From: Pseudogymnoascus destructans
Taxonomy: Eukaryota; Ascomycota; Leotiomycetes; Thelebolales; Thelebolaceae
Direction of reading: 5' to 3'
Assembly (NCBI RefSeq): GCF_001641265.1
Contig: NW_020167522.1
Location: forward strand, 310,001-374,000
Length of the DNA: 64,000 nt
Below, piece after piece: positions 53,374 through 62,873 of the stretch. Made by a program: the position numbers and the translations under genes. The first letter of the stretch is position 1; every line of letters begins with the position of its first letter. The notes under the pieces were generated by a model. It saw only the letters and a list, made by a program, of their open reading frames with translations, was not told where the DNA came from and made no database searches.

Positions 53374-55182
53374 CAGTAAAGCACCGTTATAACGATTCTC
53401 GATTAAGCGATAACTTCATTATTGCGATATTTTTCCTGGTCCCGACAACACCACCATACAATTACCGATTATCACGATATCGCAGCTCCCTTCCTGAATA
53501 TCGCTTTATCCGTGCTATGGTGTTCCTATTCAGACCTTGAAATGACGAAACGATTTTCAATAACTATTGAGCAACGCCGGGCTCTATGCAAGTGGGCACA
53601 TCAACAACACCCGAAGCCTTCTCAAAAGCAATGTATTGAATGGTTCTCTCAGAACTACGGCCATAAACTCAGTCAGTCGACAGTTTCCGAGTCTTTAAGC
53701 TCACATTTCGAAGATCTAGACAAAGCTATACAACCTAGGGGATCACGACTACGAGTTGGGCAGTGGCCAGAAGTAGAGCGACTCCTTATTATATGGCAGC
53801 AACGAATTCAATCGCGTGGAGGCTTTACAAGCGGTGATATACTACAAGAAAAGGCTCGAGAGATTTGGCAACAACTACCGAACGACGATAATCTACAATG
53901 CCCAGACTTCTCAACTGGCTGGCTCCATCGATTTAAAGCACGATATCATATCAAGGTCCATACAAAACACGGCGAAGGAGGCTCTTGTCCAGAAACAGCA
54001 GAGGAGGAAATGAAGGCTCTACGAACTATCGCTGGTGAATTTCAAGAGGAGGACGTTTATAATATGGACGAGACAGGCCTATACTGGAAGATGATGCCAT
54101 CTCGAGGGCTTGCAACACAAACGCTTCCAGGATTAAAGAAGGAGAAAACTCGAATGAGCCTCGTCTTTTGTGTTAATGCTTCTGGAACTGATCGCCTACC
54201 TGTGTGGATGATTGGACAATATAAACAGCCGCGCGCACTTCGAAATATCGATATACCATCAATGGGAGGGCAATGGCGTGCGAGCCAGAAGGCTTGGATG
54301 AATACAACAATTATGAGCGAATGGCTTCACGCTTTCTATCGACATATTGGAACGACTCGACAAGTTCTTCTTACGATGGATAACTTCTCAGCTCATAACA
54401 CTGCTCTTGAGCTTTGTCCTCCTCCAACGAACATACGTATTTGTTGGCTTCCTGCTAACAGTACTAGTCAATTCCAGCCCCTTGATCAAGGCATCATTCA
54501 ATCATTCAAATGCCATTATCGACAACAGTGGCTCTCTTTTATGCTTGATGCTTTTACCTCAGATCGAAACCCACTCGAATCGATGAATCTACACTTTGCG
54601 GTCCGATGGATTCTACGGAGCTGGAATCATTTTGTCACAAATACAACAATCTATAACTGTTTTCGAAAATCTACACTTGTCAGCATTCCGATTGCTCTTC
54701 CGATTCCAATTACTCCTCCAGGTATCAACGAACTCTATGAACAAGTTACACGAGCTGGCAATATTCATGACGTTATGGCAATTTCTAACTTTCTAAACCC
54801 AAGCGACGAAGAAAGGGATATACAAGATGGGACACCAAGCGAGGACGAGATTCTACAAGAGGTTATTGATGAGCATCTAGGTCTTCAGCAAACTCAAGAT
54901 GATGATGAAGAAGAGTTGCAAGAGCGCTCTTTACATTCTGTGAAGAGCGCTCGTCAAGCACTCCAGGTTCTGATTGAGTTTACTGAAGAACAAGAGGCTC
55001 TTCAATCGGACTATTTACGAGGCCTCGAGCGTTTAGAATTCGCTCTTGAGGCATTAGATCAAGAGTCATGGGTGCAGAGTACGTTAGATAGTTGGATTAC
55101 ATAAGAATCAATATAGCGATATTATCATTATAACGATATATTCTGCTGGCAGCAAATACATCGTTATAACAGTGCTTTACTG
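53374..55182 (+). mobile_element. intact Fot1/pogo-like transposon (1,809 bp)
   Basis: Terminal repeats CAGTAAAGCACCGTTATAACGA and its inverse (one difference) lie at both ends, with TA duplicated at 53372-53373 and 55183-55184. It sits in the Thr-rich linker of the CBM18 gene. It contains one intact gene. Relics of a related family are at 1799 and 35367. Confidence 0.92.
53542..55104 (+). CDS. Fot1/pogo-like DDE transposase, 520 aa, intact
   Basis: The ATG at 53542 gives MTKRFSITIEQRRALCKWAH, a CENP-B-type N-terminal helix-turn-helix; the frame is open 40 codons further upstream but that part overlaps the terminal region and has no family look. A CENP-B/Tc5 domain follows (about residues 70-140), then DDE_1 with YNMDETGLYW, LLTMDNFSAHN and FQPLDQGIIQSF as candidate acidic motifs. 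The C-terminal tail is acidic and helical (DDDEEELQERS). No knuckle, unlike the 551-aa transposases. The intact frame suggests a recent insertion. Confidence 0.93.
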   Translation: MTKRFSITIEQRRALCKWAHQQHPKPSQKQCIEWFSQNYGHKLSQSTVSESLSSHFEDLDKAIQPRGSRLRVGQWPEVERLLIIWQQRIQSRGGFTSGDILQEKAREIWQQLPNDDNLQCPDFSTGWLHRFKARYHIKVHTKHGEGGSCPETAEEEMKALRTIAGEFQEEDVYNMDETGLYWKMMPSRGLATQTLPGLKKEKTRMSLVFCVNASGTDRLPVWMIGQYKQPRALRNIDIPSMGGQWRASQKAWMNTTIMSEWLHAFYRHIGTTRQVLLTMDNFSAHNTALELCPPPTNIRICWLPANSTSQFQPLDQGIIQSFKCHYRQQWLSFMLDAFTSDRNPLESMNLHFAVRWILRSWNHFVTNTTIYNCFRKSTLVSIPIALPIPITPPGINELYEQVTRAGNIHDVMAISNFLNPSDEERDIQDGTPSEDEILQEVIDEHLGLQQTQDDDEEELQERSLHSVKSARQALQVLIEFTEEQEALQSDYLRGLERLEFALEALDQESWVQSTLDSWIT

Positions 55183-55471
55183 TAGCACGTCGAATCCCTC
55201 CACCGACGGCCTCTGTGGTGCTGCTAATGGTGGAACAGTCTGCCTCGGCACGGCCTTCGGCGACTGCTGCTCCGAGTACGGCTACTGCGGCGACACGAGC
55301 GGACACTGCGGCGCGGGGTGCCAGAGCGATTTCGGGACCTGCGATGCTGTTACGGGTCCACCTGTGTCGACGGACGGCACGTGCAGCTCCCTCAGCACCC
55401 CCGAAGGTGCGACGTGCGCTGGTTCGGCGTTCGGCGACTGCTGCTCTGCGAGCGGCTACTGCAGTCACCAC

Positions 55472-56060
55472 AGATGCAAGGCCTAGTTAAGCAGGCAAAT
55501 GGAGTTGTTAAAAATAAGCTACGAGCGTAAAAAATGGATCATGGGACTACAAAGTGGAAGCTACTTGACGTTACACTTTCAATGAACACCCAAATCCACT
55601 CTACTACTAGGTGTGCACGAGCTGAGCTACTGTTCCTAGACAGGAGCTCTCATATTAACTGGCTTAATAGACAAGCCTAGAAGGATCTCTCAATTGGAGT
55701 TGAGCAGGAAGACAGAACCCAAGCTCCTATTTTTGAGAGTGAGCTTGAGCCTGAAGCGCAAATCGGCCCACAGCTCTGAACAGTGGCGTACTCGCCTGAG
55801 CTTGAGCTCAATTCTAAGCCTAGAGCTCAAGTAGAAACTCGAGCTCAATCTCAGGCAAGAGCTCAGGCCCGAGTTGCACCAGAGCTCAATTCCAAGCTGA
55901 GCTCTGAGCCAGAGCTTAGTTCTGAGCCTAGAGCATGAGCAGGAACTCGAGCTTGAGCTTAGGCTGAGCCAGAGCTCAGAATTGAGCTGTTGGGCTCTGA
56001 TCTCAGCCCTAAGCCTGAGCCTGAGCCTGAGCCTAAGCCTAAGACTAAGCCCTAATGTGG
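55472..56060 (+). pseudogene. integrase relic, right part and acidic tail
   Basis: Starts SPQMQGLVKQANGVVKNKLRA, the sequence expected directly after VVNG at 51362, then a stop and further integrase-like reading (MNTQIHSTT, RSSHINWLNRQA). The rest is Glu/Pro/Leu-rich low complexity with GAGCCT repeats (to 56045). The integrase-like half confirms that the 4.1 kb segment interrupts one element. Confidence 0.65.
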
Positions 56061-56086
56061 GAGCTGGGCTCAAGTGCCACCTTAGC

Positions 56087-56720
56087 TAGTGTTGTCAATA
56101 GTATATGGTTTTTTGGGAATATGCCATAGTAATTACTAGCAATACGGTTCTGGCAATATCTTGGCATACTGTGACAATATAATATACTGCCAAGCCATAT
56201 GGTGACAATATGATACGGCCTCTTCATACTGACAATATATTGCCAAGACTAAACAATAAAAGTCTATGCTTACATGTGACTTAATAATAGCCCTTTTTAT
56301 TAGGCATGTAAAAATTGAAGAGTTTTCTTCAATAGCGTACAACATTGATAGAGTGATACAGCATCCACTAATAGTACTAAGGCTACGAATCTAGTGTCTT
56401 GTTAAGTCTTAATAGCTTAGATTTTATTAAGTTAGAGGCTGAGCTATTCCAATCACAAACTTCGCAGCTCTTGTAATGCTCAAATAGTACGACAAGTACA
56501 CTTTCGATTCCACGACCACGAACATCATGGATTTGGGACCATACACTAAGTCGAGACCGAACACCAATATATATATACAATAAAAGTTCGCATTGGCAAT
56601 GTAGATATTGTGAAAAGAGATATGCTGAGTCTGGTGGCACAACGGTAATAGCAACACACTTGAAAAAGATACATGGATTGTTTGATACTCAGACTAAGCA
56701 GAAGGTTGCCAATCAGCAAC
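56087..56720 (+). pseudogene. hAT relic with BED-type finger
   Basis: TAGTGTTGTCA at 56087 resembles a hAT end and is followed by repeated GGCAATAT/ATTGCCA motifs. Near 56580-56715 the reading WQCRYCEKRYAESGGTTVIATHLKKIHG is a BED-like zinc finger. The element is cut at 56721 by an LTR. Confidence 0.55.
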
Positions 56721-58603
56721 TGTCATACTGACATTCGTTGCACTCAGTTTGCTATCAAACTCAAGAGCAAACTTAGAAATCTCCTCCTCAAATCTACAAG
56801 TCACCATACATATCTTGGCTTATCACACCAACAACAAGAGCAATACTACTCAACGCTTGCTGCAAACTCTTCTACTACATCTGTTTATGCTACATACATC
56901 ACGGCATATCATTTGGACACTCATTGAAAAATGAACAAGTTATTAAGAAAATCTCCTCCTTAAGGGGTGGGCCAATACTACCACATGGCATATCTCTACC
57001 AAGTAGAGGCCTGGGAACATGAACGATAGCTCTAGAAGCTTCTATAACCCTCTATAATTCATTACACGTCATCGCTCCTTAGTTACCCACAAGATTGGTT
57101 AAGTTATGACATAATTTGTCTATAGGTACTCTGACCTTGGACCTCCTTTTCACTTCCTATAGGCTAGGAACCCAAGAGATGGTTCTATGGGATTCTCTTA
57201 CATTCGCTACATGATTAGCAAGCTAGTTGTGGGTCGCACTTGATTTCTAATACATTTACCAAGCCTGGTTAGTCATGGAAAGTCATGGAAAATGAGAGAA
57301 CTACACTCCTTTGGCATAAATAGGATTGCCCTTGTCATACTGACATTCGTTGCACTCAGTTTGCTATCAAACTCAAGAGCAAACTTAGAAATCTCCTCCT
57401 CAAACCTACAAGTCACCATACATATCTTGGCTTATCACACCAACAACAGAAGCAATACTACTCAACGATTGCTGCAAACTCTTCTACTACATCTGTTTAT
57501 GCTACATACATCACGGCATATCATTTGAACACTCATTGAACAAGTTATTAAGAAAATCTCCTCCTTAAGGGGGTGGGCCAATACTACCACATGGCATATA
57601 TCTACCAACTAGAGGCCTAGGAACATGAACGATAGCTCTAGAAGCTTCTACAACCCTCTATGATTCATTACACGTCATCGCTCCTTAGTTACCCACAAGA
57701 TTGGTTAAGTTATGACATAATTTATCTATAGGTACTCTGACCTTGGACCTCCTTTTCACTTCCTATAGGCTAGGAACCCAAGAGATGGTTCTATGGGATT
57801 CTCTTACGTTCACTACATGATTAGCAAGCTAGTTGTGGGTCGCACTTGATTTCTAATACATTTACCAAGCCTGGTTAGTCATGGAAAGTCATGGAAAATG
57901 AGAGAACTACACTCCTTTGGCATAAATAGGATTGCCCTTTCCTTAAGAAAGGGCAAGCAGACAATACAGTAAATCGACTAGCACATACTTCTACGTCTTT
58001 TCCAAGCTTCCAAGCATTGATCTTGTTATTCTCTATTTTTGAAAAGTCAGTGAGGTGCTAACCTCGGACTTACCCCTGAGTTCTCAGACTCAACATTTGT
58101 TGCAACTTGTCTAAACCACTTCACCACATCATACACCTGATTGCTGCGTTGTGGAATAGTCTAAGCTACAACCCTTTGGCTCTGTTTCCTAAGACAGTGT
58201 GTTGTCTTAGTAAATTCATCCCTTCCTTGGGTGGCTAGATTCTCATATCTGGTGCACCCACCATTACAGCCCTTTCCTTAAGAAAGGGCAAGCAGGCAAT
58301 ACAGTAAATCGACTATCACATACTTCCACGTCTTTTACAAGCTTCCAAGCATTCATCTTGTTACTCCTTGTTTCTGAAAAGTCAGTGAGGTCTTAACCTC
58401 TGACTTACCCCTGAGTTCCCAGACTCAACATTTGTTGCAACTTGTCTGAACCACTTCACTACATCACACACCTGATTGCTGCGTTGTGGAATAGTCTAAG
58501 CTACAACCCTTTGGCTCTGTTTCCTAAGACAGTGTGTTGTCTTAGTAAAATCATCCCTTCCTTGGGTGGCTAGATTCTCACATCTGGTGCACCCACCATT
58601 ACA
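56721..58603 (+). repeat. solo LTR, split by a nested second copy
   Basis: Begins TGTCATACTGAC (56721), is interrupted at 57332, resumes at 58269 and ends ACCATTACA at 58603. Same family as 36465-37363. The left flank is hAT relic; no matching 5 bp duplication with the right flank, so one side was rearranged. Confidence 0.7.
57333..58268 (+). repeat. nested solo LTR, 936 bp
   Basis: TG...CA with GCCCT duplicated at 57328-57332 and 58269-58273, inserted into the LTR above at its hairpin (GCCCTTTCCTTAAGAAAGGGC in the family). Confidence 0.85.
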
Positions 58604-59114
58604 GATTGGTTAAGTTATGACATAATTTGTCTATAGGGGTACTCTGACCTTGGACCTCCTTTCACTTCCTATAGGCTAGGAACCTAGGAGATGGCTCTAT
58701 GGAATTATCTTATGTCGACTACAGTTACCAAGCCTGGTTAGTCATGGAAAGTCTTGGAAAATGAGAGAACTACACTCCTTTAGCATAAATAGGATTGCCC
58801 TTTCCTTAAGAAAGGGCAAGCAGACAATACAGTAAATCGACTATCACATACTTCCACGTCTTTTCCAAGCTTCCAAGCATTGATCTTGTTACTCCTTGTT
58901 TCTGAAAAGTCAGTGAGGTGCTAACCTCTGACTTATCCATGAGTTCTCAGACTCAACATTTGTTACAACTTGTCTAAACCACTCCACTATATCATACACC
59001 TGATTGCTAAGCTACGACCCTTTGGCTCTGTTTCCTAAGACAGTGTGCGGTCTTAGTAAAATCATCCCTTCCTTGGGTGGCTAGATTCTCACATCTGGTG
59101 CACCCACCATTACA
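58604..59114 (+). repeat. partial LTR of the same family
   Basis: Starts inside the LTR (GATTGGTTAAGTTATGACA) and ends at the standard CACCATTACA at 59114. The first half is missing. Confidence 0.75.
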
Positions 59115-59310
59115 TCGCCGCAGGTGCCGCAGCGTGTGCGGACCAAGTCTGGCACAGCGGCAATGACTGCCCCAAGCGGCAGAAGTCCTCCATGATCCCG
59201 GCGAGCCTGGCGTCCTCGAGGATGCCGGGCATCCTCCCTCTGAACCCTCTCTTTTCGCGGTCGGCCGCGGGGGATTCGGGTGACCGGAGGGTCACAGACT
59301 CCTCCCGAGG
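59115..59310 (-). pseudogene. MULE-type transposase C-terminal fragment
   Basis: GC-rich minus-strand reading DPPVTRIPRGRPRKERVQ, later AVPDLVRTRCGTCGD, resembles the basic AT-hook and the start of the zinc knuckle at the end of Mutator-like transposases. The knuckle is cut by the LTR at 59114. The high GC contrasts with the AT-rich LTRs beside it. Confidence 0.4.
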
Positions 59311-59348
59311 CGTTAGGGTCTATGAAAAGACCCTCAACAGAGATCGTA

Positions 59349-59620
59349 GGCAGAGGCAGTATCAACTGCCTCTGCCAGCACACAGCAGACAGCTCTGTCA
59401 GAAGAAAGGGAGTCAATTGACTCCCTTGTTGAAAGATAAGAGGACAAAAACTCGATATACCCAGTAAACTGGTAAGAAAACTCCATCTACCCAGTCGGCC
59501 GCTAACCCTCCTTTGGAAAGGTTAACGAGCCAATGAGAGGCGTACTCTCATTTAAGAGTACGTGCTCTCATATGGCCTTTTTGAAGCAATTGAGCTGGCA
59601 ATATACCAGCCCAATTGCAC
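59349..59620. repeat. cluster of short perfect or near-perfect inverted repeats
   Basis: Within 270 bp: a 12 bp stem with 4-nt loop (59349-59376), a 22 bp perfect palindrome (59406-59427), a stem at 59503-59524, an 8 bp stem with outer extension (59534-59570) and a 13 bp stem with one mismatch (59586-59618). No gene is recognisable here; it lies between the MULE fragment and the truncated NmrA-like gene. Confidence 0.6.
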
Positions 59621-60487
59621 GGTAAGTCGGGAGTCAATTGAGACCCCCAAACCTCCTCCCCCTTTCCTTCTCCCCTCCACCACAGAACCCCGCTGACACC
59701 TCCCAGGCTCCCTCCCTCCTCCGACCCCCTCGAAACCCCCCTCGGAAGCCCTCGCGCGAGGCACAAACTCCCCCGCCTCCCCCGATACCAAGAGAATGGC
59801 GTGCCTTGTGGGCACACGATGGTAGCGCTACCATCGCCTAGGATAGCGGCCTTCCTATTCCTAGGTTTGATAATTAGGGAGGCAACATTAATCAGTAGGT
59901 TTGGTAGCGGGCCGAAGAAATCCATGAACGTCCCTGTGATGAAGCGGGTATACGTTAGAGACGGAAATTCCTTTAGCTTATTAACCGCTATAACTTTGAA
60001 TTCTATAGCGTGAAATTCAAAGTCCCTATAGCATAGAGATGTTAGCGAGCAGAATTGGATAGGCAAGAACATAAGTGAGATACTTACACCCTAGCTACTT
60101 CAAGATAGTCAAGACCGAACTTGCTAGGAGCAAATCGCTCTACGGTCTTACCGACTCCTTCAATAAGGTTGAGCTGTACGTCACTTGCTTCCTTGCTGTT
60201 TAAATGGAGGCATGAAATCACGGTGCCGACGCGATTCTTCTCGAGGACGGCAGTAATGGTAGCTGGAACCGCGTAGTTAACAGCGAAAAGCTTGACATTA
60301 GGCTTAGAAGCAAAAACGTCAGATTCCTAAAATTAATCAGCTGCTATTCAAGATAAGAGGTGATGAGCGCTGGATTAATCACCTTGCGAGAGAGCACGAA
60401 GACATCGTGCTTTTTAGTAGCTACGATAGCATCGACAACTAAGCGGCCGAGGCCACTGGTACCACCTGCTACTGCGACTCTGACCAT
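59548..60487 (-). pseudogene. NmrA-like NAD(P)-binding protein, 3' truncated
   Basis: Exons 60487-60383, 60326-60088 and 60025 onward; introns of 56 and 62 bp, phases agree. The start MVRVAVAGGTSGLGRLVVDA is the Rossmann dinucleotide-binding loop (GGTSGLG). Later VISCLHLNSKEASDVQLNL, KTVERFAPSKFGLDYLEVAR and LTYTRFITGTFMDFFG follow the NmrA/isoflavone-reductase pattern. Family resemblance ends at LGDGSATI (59818); the same frame then runs about 90 codons of unrelated Arg/Gly-rich sequence to 59548. The 3' third has been replaced, so the product is probably non-functional. It marks the right edge of the transposon block. Confidence 0.75.
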
Positions 60488-61210
60488 GATTTCAAGAGTT
60501 GTATTGAAATGATTAAAGCGAAGAAAGTTGTTGCTGTTGTATTAGTGGGATTGAAGAGAAGAAAGCTGTTGATTATCTTATCCAAGTCTTCATTCACGGA
60601 GCCTCGATAATGTCTATTCCCCGGACGATTTGCTAATCATTTATTCAATTATGGGCGTTTGAGGAATACCTGAGAATTGAAAGTCGATGCTTTTCGTTAA
60701 TATCGCAGTTTGAGACTTGCGCGACCGGAAAATAACTGTCCCAAACGAGCGACATCGTTGGTTTCTGACAAACATCGTCACGGCGGCTGGAGCAACTTAC
60801 AGGGATGCTTCCTAGTGGTCCAGGAGCGACATCAATGTGACAGCGGAGGATGAGATGGTCTTGTTGACAAATCCTACGCAAAATCTTATTTCTATCTTCT
60901 CCAAAGCTGGCGACGTGAGTCAAACAGCGCCACCACCATATGAAGCTCGCCAAATAGTTACAAGCAACTAGCATAACGTCCAAAGTAGAAAGTCAAATGT
61001 TTCCATTCCAGCAACTCTGGCTCGATGTTGATCCCTTGATATCTGCATTCTGCCTCTGCCGTTGCGCCGCCTATGGCTGGGTTCAATGGCGGACAACGTT
61101 GGCAGGCATAACACAATCGCAGAAATACCATAATAACGACAGGACACTGAAGTGCTGCGCTATATCACCAATACTGTCACCACAACCACGGCGCGCACTT
61201 CATCCAACGC
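60488..61210. other. intergenic stretch
   Basis: Promoter side of the NmrA-like gene and downstream of the phosphatase inhibitor gene. A 112-codon ORF at 60645-60983 (minus) has no recognisable pattern and I leave it out. Confidence 0.5.
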
Positions 61211-62109
61211 TCATTGTGCGCCTCCATTCATCTCTTGATCCTCATCATCCGGGTCCAACCCCTCGGCATGTCCTAAATGGCTAGCTACGTCTCTCATCTC
61301 ATAGTGCCTCTTTCGCATCGCCTCAAAACGGCGGTGCTTCTCCTTCTCCTCCTCACTCACCCCGACATTGTCCACGTGCGCTGGATCTCTCACATGTACG
61401 GCCTTGCCGCTCGCGCTGCCTGTGCTGCCGCTCCGCTCCATGCGCCCAGCTTCTGGAAGTGCCTCCTCAGGCTCGCCTAGCTCGATTCCTGGGATCTCAT
61501 CTTCACGGGCAACACGGTGTATTTTTCTTGGGTGCTGCGCTTTATCGAGCTCATCCACAACGATGTCCTCTGCGTCTAGGGCACGCATCTCGTCCGCATC
61601 TTCATCGGGGTCGTAGCGACGCGCATATGGAGTCTTCGGCTCGTCGATCTTCATGGTTGAGTTCTTCTCCTGCTCGGTAAGGTATAGGTTTGCCTCGTCC
61701 CATTTGAGGCGCATTGATGTATCGTCTACCGGAGTGCCGGATGCGCTGTTGGAGGAGAGCGATGATCGGCGACGAGCACCACCGGGGCGAGAGGCTGAGG
61801 ACGAAGCGCGGCGGTGTCCGGCATTGAGGGCTGTGTTGTATAGAGTTATGTCTTTATCGGAGTGGGTGGTATCAACTGAACGGCGGTCGATGCGAGCTTC
61901 TACTGGGGGTGCCGCAGGTGGTGGAGAGACTGCGGCGGGCGCATGGGACGATGGAGAGTTGCTGTAGGAGTTCTTGAGGATCCCTGAAAGACATTAATGG
62001 GATGTACATGGCAAAGGTGGGAGGGCAGAAAGTATATACCTTTAGGCCGTCTAGTGGAAGGTCGCGGAGGGGTGTGGACCACGGATGTCTGGCTGTCGTC
62101 GTCGTCCAT
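61211..62109 (-). CDS. GLC8-like: protein phosphatase 1 inhibitor-2 / Glc8-like regulator, 280 aa
   Basis: Exon 1 is 62109-62040, intron 61984-62039 (GTATAT...TTTCAG), exon 2 from 61983; phases agree. The join creates KGILKN, the PP1-binding motif near the N-terminus of inhibitor-2. The second hallmark [20 protein letters not shown] and [18 protein letters not shown] (with the TP phosphosite region) follows at about residues 105-145. The C-terminal helix contains [16 protein letters not shown]. The protein binds the catalytic subunit of type 1 phosphatase and modulates it in cytosol and nucleus. Confidence 0.93.
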
Positions 62110-62873
62110 TATGGCGTGTATTTTGACTCGTGTGGGCGAAAGATATTGTCCAAAGTAGCTTGTGAAGCTGGCTGAAGATACCCCAGATATACAATCGATA
62201 TTGTTGCAACGAAGAGGTAGAGATAGAAATGGTTTGACTTGTTGTTAGCACAGTAACTTGTTCTGTCGCATGGTTCTCTGTGATAAATGCCTCTCTTTTG
62301 TTGTGAAACTGGGAGGTCTTGCGATGGTCTTGCGAGATCTTAACTGGTGCATCTCCAGCTAAGTGAAATGGTGATGCGGGGAGTGAGGTCTGCTTAGTTA
62401 TCGAACGTCATTGGTCGCTGATAGGGGAAAACGCCACTAGTCCCTGATAATTCAGGCCAATATGTATGTGCCACGTGGCATTCCTCCAGGGGTCATCAAC
62501 CACCCAAAACGGAAATGAAGATGGTGGACTCAGGTGCGAATTCCACCTCATGATATGTTGGTCCTCAGAAGGTACATGGACTGGTCAAGGAAGGAGGTTG
62601 ATCATATTGTTGGTTATACTCGATTCCATCGCTACTGTGCTCTCTACTGGTTGTTCCCGTTCCGATTCCTTGCTTTACTATGGAAAGTTCATACTCTATA
62701 AACCGACAATTGCTTGCCAGAACGAGCGACCCATTGAGCGCTATTTCTCATATTGTACTGTGTTGCAGATCAATGTAGCTGCGTGAAATCCACAGACGAA
62801 AGATCGAGCAGTCCGGCCATATATTTGCCCCACAAGACACCTCAAGAAAACCACTTGACCCATACAGCGAAGA
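62110..62873. other. intergenic stretch
   Basis: Upstream of the phosphatase inhibitor gene and downstream of the C2H2-cupin gene. A chance ORF at 62466-62786 has no family look. Confidence 0.5.

Larger units (their letters stand above)
53290..55471 (+). pseudogene. 5' half of the CBM18 gene, interrupted by a Fot1-like element
   Basis: A Thr-rich linker (TTTGTTTGTTTSTTTSTVPT) reaches 53373 and resumes directly after the transposon at 55183 (STSNPSTDGLC). One complete hevein module follows (GDCCSEYGYCGDTSGHCGAG), then a second that ends after its fifth Cys (GDCCSASGYC) at about 55471. The sixth to eighth Cys are supplied by 51363. The secretion signal and any catalytic domain are missing upstream. 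Confidence 0.75.

Noticed and set aside
55690..56073. Leu/Arg/Ser-rich minus-strand ORF of 127 codons
   Set aside because: Antisense of a GAGCCT/GAGCTC low-complexity stretch in the integrase relic.
56721..59114. Tandem satellite array
   Set aside because: TG...CA ends, 5 bp duplications and the solo copy at 36465 show these are nested LTRs.
59817..60023. Hairpins as part of a non-coding element
   Set aside because: These three lie within NmrA-like exon sequence that keeps its reading frame, so they may be chance; only 59349-59620 was annotated as a cluster.
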